64,000 bases of DNA from Bacteroidota bacterium (lineage in GTDB: Bacteria; Bacteroidota; Bacteroidia; B-17B0; Aurantibacillaceae): assembly GCA_029237825.1 (NCBI GenBank), contig JAQZBQ010000007.1:62001-126000 (forward strand), in the 5' to 3' direction. Positions 8,239 through 15,073 of this stretch are shown here, one piece after another (the stretch's first letter is position 1; every line of letters starts with the position of its first letter). The notes beneath the pieces are model-generated. The model was not told the DNA's origin, did not search any database, and worked only from the letters and a program-made list of their open reading frames with translations. Made by a program: the position numbers and the translations under genes.

Positions 8239-9012
8239 ATGGACAAAAATAGTTCAAATAGCAACGTAATTGAGAAACCTGGCAAGGACGAACCTGCGCT
8301 GCAGATCGTGAACATCCATAAAAGCTTCAAACACAATTCCATTTTAAAAGGCCTGAACATTACACTCGGACGAGGAGAAAATCTTGTTGTATTGGGAAAA
8401 TCGGGTACGGGCAAATCGGTAACTATTAAATGCATTGTTGGATTAATTATTCCGGATGAAGGCAACATAACCGTCCTGGGAAAAAATATTCTCCGTTTAA
8501 AAGACAAAGAACTGAATGAACTTCGAAAAAAAATTGGCTTTCTCTTTCAAAGTGCCGCGTTATATGATTCGATGACGGTACGGGAAAATTTAAACTTTCC
8601 GCTGCGAACAAATAAATCCCTAAGTGAAGATGAGAAAGAGGAACTTGTAAGAGAAGCCCTTGAGAATGTTGGATTACTCGACGCCATTGATAAAATGCCG
8701 TCAGAACTTTCGGGCGGTATGCGAAAGCGTGTAGGATTAGCACGAACCCTTATCCTTAAGCCACAAATCATGTTGTATGATGAACCAACCAACGGGCTTG
8801 ACCCAATAACCTCAAAAGAAATCGGAAACCTCATTAATGATGTAAAAGAAAAATACCATACATCATCCATTATTATCACCCATGACATTGCATGTGCAAA
8901 AATTATTGCTGACAGAATAATCGTATTAAAAGATGGTGTGTGCCTAACTGAAGGAACTTATGAAGAACTTGAAAATTCTGATAATCTGGAAGTTCGCGCA
9001 TATTTCGAATAA
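8239..9012 (+). CDS. mlaF: MlaF-type ABC transporter ATP-binding protein
   Basis: 257 residues. Walker A is G-K-S-G-T-G-K-S (residues about 53-60), the signature is L-S-G-G-M-R-K-R-V-G, as in MlaF and Ttg2A rather than sugar or peptide importers, Walker B is I-M-L-Y-D-E-P-T, and the switch histidine is I-I-T-H-D. It powers the MlaE permease. Its start ATG directly follows the mlaE stop and its end lies 11 bases before the MCE gene, so the three are co-translated. Confidence 0.93.
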   Translation: MDKNSSNSNVIEKPGKDEPALQIVNIHKSFKHNSILKGLNITLGRGENLVVLGKSGTGKSVTIKCIVGLIIPDEGNITVLGKNILRLKDKELNELRKKIGFLFQSAALYDSMTVRENLNFPLRTNKSLSEDEKEELVREALENVGLLDAIDKMPSELSGGMRKRVGLARTLILKPQIMLYDEPTNGLDPITSKEIGNLINDVKEKYHTSSIIITHDIACAKIIADRIIVLKDGVCLTEGTYEELENSDNLEVRAYFE

Positions 9013-9023
9013 AAGAAGAAAGT

Positions 9024-9740
9024 ATGAAACAAAATAATCGGAATAAAATAAGACTTGGAGTATTTGTAACTCTTGGAGTTGGACTCTTTATACTTGGTAT
9101 CTACCTCATTGGCGACAGACAAAAAATGTTTAGCAAAACCTTCACGTTAAGTGGAATATTTAAAGATGTGAGTGGTCTTCAGGTGGGAAATAACGTGCGG
9201 TTCTCAGGTATAACCGTAGGCGTTGTTGAAAATATTGAGATTGTTTCTGATACGGCTGTAAGGGTAGACTTTAGCATCGACGAGCATACCAAAAAATTCA
9301 TTAAGAAAAATGCAAAACTTACCATCGGATCTGACGGATTAATGGGAAATAAAGTAGCGATCATTATTCCGGGAACCATAGGCCATAGAGAAGTTCAGGA
9401 CAAAGATTTTCTGGTTACAACGGTTCCGGTGAGTATGGACGAAATTCTTGCGAATTTAAAGACAACAAGTACCAATGCCGCTACCATAACAGATGACCTT
9501 GCCGCAATGTTGCATAGTATGAGATCAGGAAAAGGAGCTGTTGGGAAATTGTTCATGGATACGGTTTTTGCAGATAACCTGGATAAAACCCTTGTTAACA
9601 TTAAACAAGGGGCAGGAGGATTTAAGAAGAATATGGATGCAGCGAGTAATAACGTATTACTGAGAGGGTTTTTCAAGAAAAAAAAGAAAGATAAGGACAA
9701 GGAAAAAGAAAAGGAGAGCGAGAAGAAAACATCGAAATAA
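9024..9740 (+). CDS. mlaD: MCE-domain (MlaD-type) lipid-binding protein
   Basis: 238 residues. One N-terminal membrane anchor (about residues 9-28: L-G-V-F-V-T-L-G-V-G-L-F-I-L-G-I) is followed by a single MCE domain (about 38-118) with G-L-Q-V-G-N-N-V-R-F-S-G-I and V-G-V-V-E-N-I-E. The rest is helical and ends in a highly charged Lys/Glu tail (K-K-K-K-K-D-K-D-K-E-K). The MCE hexamer forms the periplasmic lipid channel that sits on the permease. Third gene of the mla operon. Confidence 0.9.
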   Translation: MKQNNRNKIRLGVFVTLGVGLFILGIYLIGDRQKMFSKTFTLSGIFKDVSGLQVGNNVRFSGITVGVVENIEIVSDTAVRVDFSIDEHTKKFIKKNAKLTIGSDGLMGNKVAIIIPGTIGHREVQDKDFLVTTVPVSMDEILANLKTTSTNAATITDDLAAMLHSMRSGKGAVGKLFMDTVFADNLDKTLVNIKQGAGGFKKNMDAASNNVLLRGFFKKKKKDKDKEKEKESEKKTSK

Positions 9741-9823
9741 AAACATGCAATATTTAAAACAAAGGGTACAATAAAAAAATCCATATCCTAAACCATCTTT
9801 GAATTAATCTAAATTTTTTAAAT

Positions 9824-10216
9824 ATGGCAACAGGTAAAAAACTCGGCATTTGGCTTGATCACTCAAGAGCTCACTTCATTGAGTTTCCTAATGGTAATTC
9901 CAATCACCACGTTATCGAATCTGAATTTACACGTGAAGCAAAACAGGAAGCGTTAAAAAGAGGCGAACATACGATGAATAGTAAAGAGCAGCAAAAGCAG
10001 TCTGAATTTTACAAAGCAATTGGTGAGGTGATAAAAAACTATAATGAGGTTTTGTTGTTCGGTCCATCTGACGCAAGACTGGAACTCTTCAACATACTAA
10101 AGGCCAATCACCATTTCGAGAATATCAAAATTGAAGTTCAATCCGCAGAAAAAATGTCGGAATCGGAGCAGGAAAATTTTGTAAACGACTATTTCTGCCA
10201 TACGATAAAAAAATAG
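9824..10216 (+). CDS. Small eRF1/Pelota-like protein (function unknown)
   Basis: 130 residues, soluble. It begins G-K-K-L-G-I-W-L-D-H-S-R-A-H-F-I, which resembles the I-W-x-D-x-x-x-A start of bacterial small proteins with an eRF1/Pelota-domain fold, sometimes annotated as translational machinery protein. It also has V-L-L-F-G-P-S-D-A-R-L-E-L-F near residue 90, which matches the G-P..A-k..l segment of the same fold. No catalytic motif is visible. The assignment is by pattern memory only. Confidence 0.55.
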   Translation: MATGKKLGIWLDHSRAHFIEFPNGNSNHHVIESEFTREAKQEALKRGEHTMNSKEQQKQSEFYKAIGEVIKNYNEVLLFGPSDARLELFNILKANHHFENIKIEVQSAEKMSESEQENFVNDYFCHTIKK

Positions 10217-10254
10217 AAACCAGGTTCGCCTTTCCGAAAATAAAAATACGTTGA

Positions 10255-10719
10255 ATGCTTAAACAATCACGAAACCAGCCAAAACAAAAGACGCACCTTA
10301 AAAAACTTTTGGTTTTTACCTTCATGCTTGTATCGTTAGGTGTTTTGCTGGCACGCGAACCCAACACTCGTCATTTCTTTTTTGGAAATATTAGTCCTAC
10401 AGAAATAATCAGCAAAAAATGGATGATCGCACGAGCAGTGTCGGATGGAAATGATGTAACCTCAGATTATGACCACTATTTTTTAGCATTTACTGCAGAG
10501 GGAACAGTTAGCCTGTCGGCAAAATTCCGCAAAGCCAGGATCATGCAGAGTGTTCAATCTACCGGCCAATGGTTTTTTCTAAATAATCAAAAGAAACTTC
10601 TCCTCGATTTTAAAAATAATGAATCTGATGCAGTGTTCACTATCGCAAAGTTAAAAGGCGATGAAATTCGTTTACAAAAAGACGATGAACCCCTGGAATT
10701 GTATTTAATCCCCCACTAA
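10255..10719 (+). CDS. Membrane-anchored lipocalin-like protein
   Basis: 154 residues. A basic N-terminus, then one hydrophobic segment (about residues 19-34), is an uncleaved anchor or signal. The rest is beta-rich with a typical lipocalin-like layout: I-S-K-K-W-M-I-A-R-A, then Y-F-L-A-F-T-A-E-G-T, G-Q-W-F-F-L-N-N and a final beta strand. Bacteroidota carry many such lipoprotein or anchored lipocalin-like domains of unknown ligand. Another lipocalin-like lipoprotein lies at 11307. Confidence 0.6.
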   Translation: MLKQSRNQPKQKTHLKKLLVFTFMLVSLGVLLAREPNTRHFFFGNISPTEIISKKWMIARAVSDGNDVTSDYDHYFLAFTAEGTVSLSAKFRKARIMQSVQSTGQWFFLNNQKKLLLDFKNNESDAVFTIAKLKGDEIRLQKDDEPLELYLIPH

Positions 10720-10732
10720 AACTATCAAGAAT

Positions 10733-11053
10733 ATGGAACGCGAAAATCACTATGAAACGGTATCTCAAGCCATCAACGAACTGCAAAAAAAAGGCTATTC
10801 TATTGACTTCAACTTAAAAGAGAATAGCCTGGATCAAAATCCTGCAAAATTCGAAACAGAATTTGAAATTGTTGAAGTGTACCGTTACGAAGGCGACTCT
10901 GATCCAGGCGATGAGGCGGTGGTATACGCCCTGGAATCGAAATCAGGAGAAAAAGGATTACTGGTTACAGGATACGGTATCTCCGTAGATTCTAAAGTTA
11001 CCGAGGTCTTAAAAAAACTTCCTATACGCTCTAATAAACCCATCGAACCTTAA
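10733..11053 (+). CDS. Small conserved Bacteroidota protein, function unknown
   Basis: 106 residues. The text (Y-E-T-V-S-Q-A-I-N-E-L-Q-K-K-G-Y-S-I-D-F-N-L, then V-Y-R-Y-E-G-D-S-D-P-G-D-E-A-V-V-Y-A) fits a small family that is widespread in Bacteroidota. Database entries often label it phosphoribosylpyrophosphate synthetase, but it lacks the size and PRPP-binding motif of that enzyme, so the name should not be carried over. 13 bases after the preceding gene; probably the last gene of that unit. Confidence 0.7.
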   Translation: MERENHYETVSQAINELQKKGYSIDFNLKENSLDQNPAKFETEFEIVEVYRYEGDSDPGDEAVVYALESKSGEKGLLVTGYGISVDSKVTEVLKKLPIRSNKPIEP

Positions 11054-11068
11054 AAATTCGTAAACTAA

Positions 11069-11094
11069 AAAGCCTTCCTGTTCAGGAAGGCTTT
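11069..11094 (-). terminator. Terminator of tRNA-Leu(CAG)
   Basis: Perfect 12-bp inverted repeat (arm AAAGCCTTCCTG, two-base loop). Read on the minus strand it is followed by five T, so it ends the tRNA gene; it may also stop plus-strand transcripts from 10733. Confidence 0.85.
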
Positions 11095-11095
11095 G

Positions 11096-11177
11096 TGCCC
11101 GAAGCGAGACTCGAACTCGCAAGCTGTGAGGCATACGCTTCTGAGACGTACGTGTATACCAATTCCACCATCCGGGC
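11096..11177 (-). tRNA. tRNA-Leu, anticodon CAG
   Basis: 82 nt. Acceptor arm GCCCGGA pairs with TTCGGGC, discriminator A. The anticodon loop CTCAGAA gives anticodon CAG (complement at 11141-11143), and the T-arm GCGAG-TTCGAGT-CTCGC is intact. The long variable region fits a class II leucine tRNA. CCA is not encoded. Confidence 0.93.
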
Positions 11178-11253
11178 ATTATGCGAATATAATTAAATTC
11201 TTCCACTCCTGGTTACTATAAACAGTGCTGTCGTTTTTTAGCATTTAGAAAAT

Positions 11254-11281
11254 AAAAAAACTCCCGGTCATTTACCAGGAG
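11254..11281 (-). terminator. Terminator after the lipoprotein gene at 11307
   Basis: On the minus strand, stem CTCCTGGT / ACCGGGAG with loop AAATG and a seven-T tail, 26 bases after the stop codon. Confidence 0.85.
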
Positions 11282-11306
11282 CTTTCTTTAATAAATATCC
11301 CAATTC

Positions 11307-11765
11307 TTATTGGGCAAAATATCTGTCAAAAACCAGGTTATCCATAGAACTGTCAGCGTTCATTCGTTCTAACCCGAGGTTAATGTCCGTTTCAAACTTG
11401 ATTTTCCAATCACCGGCAAGCTTCTCCATCGGTCCTCCTGAAGGAAAACTCAATATGAACTGTTTATCATCCCCTACCTTTGTTACTCCCCAGCTACCGA
11501 TTAAAGTAGTGTTTGACTTGGTTACTGACACGCTTTTGTCAGGATTAAACATAAATAAATAACCCCTTAAATTTGCGGATTCATCAATACCTGCCATTTC
11601 AAAGCTTTTAACTTTCCATTGTCCTCTGGTAAAGTTAGGATTGTCAGTAGTTACAGTTACCGTTTCTGGTTTAGTAGGGTTAATCGGATCTGGCTTTTTA
11701 CAGCTAAAAAAGGTCACTGATGAGATCATTATCAATGTCCAAAACTTGTTTTTTAATGGTTTCAT
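11307..11765 (-). CDS. Lipocalin-like lipoprotein
   Basis: 152 residues. Lipobox F-F-S-C (Cys22) after a hydrophobic signal, then a Pro/Thr linker and a beta-rich domain that opens F-T-R-G-Q-W-K-V-K-S-F, as in the lipocalin-like lipoproteins frequent in Bacteroidota, with Y-L-F-M-F-N-P-D-K-S-V-S and L-I-G-S-W-G-V. No known ligand. Single-gene unit with its own terminator. The 245 bases upstream, up to 12010, show no gene or motif I could support. Confidence 0.72.
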   Translation of the reverse strand: MKPLKNKFWTLIMISSVTFFSCKKPDPINPTKPETVTVTTDNPNFTRGQWKVKSFEMAGIDESANLRGYLFMFNPDKSVSVTKSNTTLIGSWGVTKVGDDKQFILSFPSGGPMEKLAGDWKIKFETDINLGLERMNADSSMDNLVFDRYFAQ

Positions 11766-12010
11766 AATCGTACGTTTTTATTACTTCAAAGGTACATCCA
11801 AACAAAAGCTTCCTTCTGATAAAATCGCTTAATGTGGTTGACTGTGTTTTTGCCATCCCATTAACATCGCTCAAAAACAGCGTTTGTATGCATCTGCATC
11901 CTTCAATACAATTATCCTACAAACCAACGATTTACATAATTTAAATTGCGATTTATGTAATAACACCTCTGATATGTCACAATACTTTTACTTCTCAAAA
12001 ACAAACCATT

Positions 12011-12226
12011 ATGAAAAAACTATTTATTATTTTATCTGTTGCGCTGGTAAGCTGTAATAACGTTATCAGTGATGAAAATGAGACTTCAAACCAGGAATCA
12101 ACCGTTGCCGATACTGCAAACAATGAACAAAAACTGAATGATATCATTAACCAAAACCAGGAAGCTGGAGACAGTATTAAAAACCTGGAAAATATGGAGC
12201 CACAAATGAAAAATAATCCAGAATAA
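12011..12226 (+). CDS. Small hydrophilic lipoprotein
   Basis: 70 residues. Signal peptide with lipobox V-S-C (Cys15), followed by a polar Glu/Asn/Gln-rich tail without hydrophobic core. Looks like a disordered surface or periplasmic lipoprotein. No family recognised. It precedes the FNR-type box and Crp gene at 12294-12978 but is not obviously in the same unit. Confidence 0.6.
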   Translation: MKKLFIILSVALVSCNNVISDENETSNQESTVADTANNEQKLNDIINQNQEAGDSIKNLENMEPQMKNNPE

Positions 12227-12293
12227 GTACATTCAATTTCAACAGCCCCATCCTATATCTAATTGTTTGGAATACAATCGGCAAATCAAAAAT

Positions 12294-12307
12294 ATGATTG
12301 TAATCAT
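12294..12307. promoter_or_regulatory. FNR/Crp-type palindrome upstream of the crp-like gene
   Basis: ATGAT-TGTA-ATCAT, perfect 5-bp arms with a 4-bp spacer, centred at 12300.5. The best -7 box for the following gene is TAATTTTG at 12363-12370, 62.5 bp from the centre. That is 33 bp (about three helical turns) further than the 29.5 bp seen at the other copies, which would fit a class I activator position. Confidence 0.75.
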
Positions 12308-12362
12308 ATGAAAAGCTGATCAGGAAGTGCTGGTAAATCGAACCGAAATCAATCGCTTTGCG

Positions 12363-12370
12363 TAATTTTG
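12363..12370 (+). promoter_or_regulatory. Bacteroidota -7 box of the crp-like gene
   Basis: TAATTTTG matches TAnnTTTG. Transcription from about 12377 would place the start site only 8 bases before ATG 12385. This argues against the upstream TTG at 12358 as translation start. Confidence 0.55.
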
Positions 12371-12384
12371 CATCAAAAAAGAAG

Positions 12385-12978
12385 ATGGAAATTGACCGGG
12401 AGCTATTATTAAGCTGGGGAGCGGTAATAAAAAAATTCATGAAAAACGAAATTATTTTTCATGAAGGCGATTACCCACGGTTTTATTACCAGATACTGGA
12501 TGGGACTGTTAAGATGTACAATACAAACGTAGACGGAAAAGAATTTACACAATCTGAATTCAAAGCGGGAAGAAGCTTCGGAGAGCCGCCACTGTTTATT
12601 GAGGAAGCCTATCCCTCAACGGCAGTTGCTTGCCAGGATACGGTTATTATAAAATTACAAAAGGAAAAGTTCCTTGAGCTACTTGATAAAAACCCGGCAC
12701 TTTTAAAAAAGATGCTTTCCCTTTTTGCGAAGCGCATCTATAGTAAATCCAAGACCGCCAGGGAAATAATCAATAATACACCTGAAATAAGGATCATGGG
12801 GTTTTTAAACGACTATAAGAAAAAAAACAACCGTGAAAACGAAAAAATTGAGATTCCTTATACGCGCCAGGAAATTGCTAATTATATTGGCCTAAGAGTA
12901 GAAACGGTTATCCGTACCTTATCTAAAATGAAATCAAAAAAATTAGTACAGATTATTGAACGCAAACTGATCTATTAA
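12385..12978 (+). CDS. Crp/Fnr-family transcription regulator
   Basis: 197 residues from ATG 12385. Residues about 15-115 form a cyclic-nucleotide-type beta-barrel (F-H-E-G-D-Y-P-R-F-Y-Y-Q-I-L-D-G-T-V-K). Residues about 150-195 form the winged helix, with T-R-Q-E-I-A-N-Y-I-G-L-R-V-E-T-V-I-R-T-L-S. The E..R pair of the recognition helix suits TGA-type half sites, as in FNR. There is no N-terminal cysteine cluster, so oxygen sensing by a [4Fe-4S] cluster is unlikely; haem or NO sensing as in DNR/NnrR is possible. Its promoter carries the palindrome at 12294. The stop codon overlaps the start of the next gene (TAATG). Confidence 0.88.
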   Translation: MEIDRELLLSWGAVIKKFMKNEIIFHEGDYPRFYYQILDGTVKMYNTNVDGKEFTQSEFKAGRSFGEPPLFIEEAYPSTAVACQDTVIIKLQKEKFLELLDKNPALLKKMLSLFAKRIYSKSKTAREIINNTPEIRIMGFLNDYKKKNNRENEKIEIPYTRQEIANYIGLRVETVIRTLSKMKSKKLVQIIERKLIY

Positions 12979-14204
12979 TGGTGGCCTTTCGAACAAACTT
13001 TTGGTTAAAATTTTCACTGGTTAATTTATTACTTGTAGCAACTCTGGGTGTGCTGATGCGCTATAAAATAGGATTTGATTTTCCTTTCTTTAGCCAGAAA
13101 CACATTCAGCATGCTCACTCCCATTTTGCATTTTCGGGCTGGGTAACACACAGTTTGTATGTGCTGATGATTGCTTTCCTGACCAAAAAAATCCCTTCGC
13201 TTTCAACCCAAAATTATACGCGCATCATTCTAGTAAACTTAGTGTGTTCCTATGGAATGCTGATCTCATTTTTCATTTTTGGATACAACGCGTCGTCCAT
13301 TTTCTTCTCCACATTAACCATTGTAATAGCGTGTTTCTTTGCTTACTCCTTTTTCCAGGATCTGCAAAAGATGGATTCACTCGATCCATCACGCCCTTGG
13401 TTTAAAGCGGCGTTATGGTTTAACATCGTTTCCTGCCTGGGCACATTTTACCTTGCCTACATGATGGCATCCCGAAACTTTAACGAACACTGGTATTTAG
13501 CATCTATTTATTATTACCTTCATTTTCAGTATAACGGGTTTTTCATTTTCGCGTGTTTCGGTTTACTAATTAGCCAATGCGCACATTTTCTTCCCATGTT
13601 TAAGTATGACCGAACCGTGTTCACATTGAGCTTTGTCTCAGTAATTCCCGCTTATTTTTTGTCCGTACTATGGGCCGACTTACCCCTCTGGTTAAACATC
13701 GCTGTTGCAATTGCTGCATTCATGCAGTTGTATGCCTGGATCAAATTTATCTGGGCCATTAAACGCGCTGCAAACTTAGGATCTACCCTAACTACATTTC
13801 AACGAAATATGTTCATATTTGTGAGCCTTGCATTCTCTATTAAACTGTTATTGCAACTTGGGTCCACAATTCCTGCATTAAGCGATCTGGCATTTGGATT
13901 CAGACCAATTGTAATTGCCTACCTGCATTTGGTTTTACTTGCCGTGATTTCGGTGTTTATTCTTACCTATTTCTACACCTTTGGTTTTCTTCACGTCAAT
14001 AAACTCGCACAACAGGCATTGACTCTATTTGTAGTTGGTGTTTTCCTAAACGAATTGGTACTGGCCGTGCAGGGTATAGCCGCATTCGGATATGTTCCCG
14101 TGAAATTCGCAAATGAAATTCTGTTTGCCGCAGCACTGATTCTATTAATAGGGGCGGGTTTAATGGTAATTGCCCAGCGAAAAAAAATCGTTGAATCTGA
14201 ATAA
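12978..14204 (+). CDS. Polytopic membrane protein with conserved histidines (NnrS/haem-copper-like)
   Basis: 408 residues with about 12 hydrophobic segments. Histidines lie at the ends of helices: H-I-Q-H-A-H-S-H-F-A-F-S-G-W-V-T-H (about residues 40-56), F-N-E-H-W-Y, Y-Y-Y-L-H-F-Q-Y-N-G, C-A-H-F-L-P-M-F and A-Y-L-H-L-V-L-L. The A-H-x-H-x-x-x-x-G-W pattern recalls NnrS and haem-copper oxidase subunit I. Both families are tied to haem, copper and nitric oxide. It starts on the last base of the crp-like stop, so the regulator and membrane protein are co-translated. No redox partner is encoded beside it. Function inferred from context only. Confidence 0.6.
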   Translation: MVAFRTNFWLKFSLVNLLLVATLGVLMRYKIGFDFPFFSQKHIQHAHSHFAFSGWVTHSLYVLMIAFLTKKIPSLSTQNYTRIILVNLVCSYGMLISFFIFGYNASSIFFSTLTIVIACFFAYSFFQDLQKMDSLDPSRPWFKAALWFNIVSCLGTFYLAYMMASRNFNEHWYLASIYYYLHFQYNGFFIFACFGLLISQCAHFLPMFKYDRTVFTLSFVSVIPAYFLSVLWADLPLWLNIAVAIAAFMQLYAWIKFIWAIKRAANLGSTLTTFQRNMFIFVSLAFSIKLLLQLGSTIPALSDLAFGFRPIVIAYLHLVLLAVISVFILTYFYTFGFLHVNKLAQQALTLFVVGVFLNELVLAVQGIAAFGYVPVKFANEILFAAALILLIGAGLMVIAQRKKIVESE

Positions 14205-14232
14205 TGAAAATTTAATAGAAATCTATCTGTGG

Positions 14233-14922
14233 CTAATTTCTTACTACAACTTTTAGTTTAGTGCTTAAGGCAGACGCGTTGAATTGCGCCCGTTCTGAAT
14301 TTTCCAGTTTAGTAAGCGTTTCCGTATCATTCATGTAATGTTGTATGAAATAAGAGCCGGTGTAATTCAAGTTTTCCAGCACATGAACCATTTCCTGAAG
14401 GTCTTTTGAATCAAGAAGGGAGGAATGGAAAGTCGTCCGTACTTCAAAAGGGAGATGGCAATGAGTAAGCAGGTTAAGGCTTGAGGTAAAATCTTTGTAT
14501 AAATCGGAATGGGTGATGTTTTGAAATTTTGCTTTCGGCGCCTTAAAGTCCAATGCCACATAATCGATTAAATCCTCATTAATTACGTGCTTTAGGAAAT
14601 CAGGGTTAGACCCATTGGTATCTATCTTAACCAACAATCCCAGTTTCTTTATTTCAATTATAAAATCAATTAAGTTTTTATGCATCGTACATTCGCCTCC
14701 GCTTAATACAACGCCATCAAGGAGTTTCATACGCGATCTTAAAAATGTTAATGCTTCCTCAAAGCGAATTTTCCCTTTACCTAATACAATACTGGGATTA
14801 TAGCAATACAGGCACCTCATATTACAGCCTGCAAACCAAAGGATGCAGGCTGTCTTGTCGGGGTAATCCAACAGTGTAAATGGCGAGATGCTGTAAATAG
14901 GTTTAGCTACACCTGCTTTCAT
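14233..14922 (-). CDS. nrdG: Anaerobic ribonucleotide reductase activating enzyme (radical SAM)
   Basis: Generates the glycyl radical on class III ribonucleotide reductase using S-adenosylmethionine and a [4Fe-4S] cluster. 229 residues. Cluster motif C-N-M-R-C-L-Y-C (C33, C37, C40) with N-P-S following, then L-S-G-G-E-C, the SAM-binding G-G-E. It begins S-P-F-T-L-L-D-Y-P-D-K, which is typical of the NrdG subgroup annotated as anaerobic RNR activator. The gene overlaps the 3' end of the small glycyl-radical ORF by 20 bases, which in turn overlaps nrdD, so all three are translationally linked. Confidence 0.92.
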   Translation of the reverse strand: MKAGVAKPIYSISPFTLLDYPDKTACILWFAGCNMRCLYCYNPSIVLGKGKIRFEEALTFLRSRMKLLDGVVLSGGECTMHKNLIDFIIEIKKLGLLVKIDTNGSNPDFLKHVINEDLIDYVALDFKAPKAKFQNITHSDLYKDFTSSLNLLTHCHLPFEVRTTFHSSLLDSKDLQEMVHVLENLNYTGSYFIQHYMNDTETLTKLENSERAQFNASALSTKLKVVVRN

Positions 14923-15073
14923 TAAACTGGGTTCGTTGTTTGTGTTCTCCTTTTTTTCCGATATTAAAGCTTTCTACCGGCCTGTGATATCCCATAACGC
15001 GGGTATATACGAGGCATTTTGTGCGTTGAGAACTATGCGTCTGCAACAACTGAGTTTTGATTTGTGTGTTCAT
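14903..15073 (-). CDS. Separate glycyl-radical domain of class III ribonucleotide reductase
   Basis: 56 residues from ATG 15073, stop 14903-14905. The sequence has T-K-C-L-V-Y-T-R-V-M-G-Y-H-R-P-V-E-S-F-N, then I-G-K-K-G-E-H. This is the C-terminal glycyl-radical motif of NrdD (consensus R-V-x-G-Y-x-R-P-V-x-x-x-N-x-G-K-x-x-E), with the radical glycine at residue 28. The large NrdD protein stops without this motif. The ORF is in the +1 frame relative to nrdD, overlaps its 3' end by 41 bases and overlaps nrdG by 20 bases. It is either a true split subunit, like the GrcA/YfiD spare part of pyruvate formate-lyase, or the product of a frameshift. Confidence 0.82.
   Translation of the reverse strand: MNTQIKTQLLQTHSSQRTKCLVYTRVMGYHRPVESFNIGKKGEHKQRTQFNESRCS

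Noticed and set aside
10733-11053. Phosphoribosylpyrophosphate synthetase
   Set aside because: This label is common for the family, but the protein is 106 residues and lacks the PRPP-binding motif and catalytic flap.
12358-12384. TTG start nine codons upstream of the crp-like ATG
   Set aside because: It lies upstream of the -7 box TAATTTTG and would not be in the predicted transcript. ATG 12385 fits the family N-terminus.
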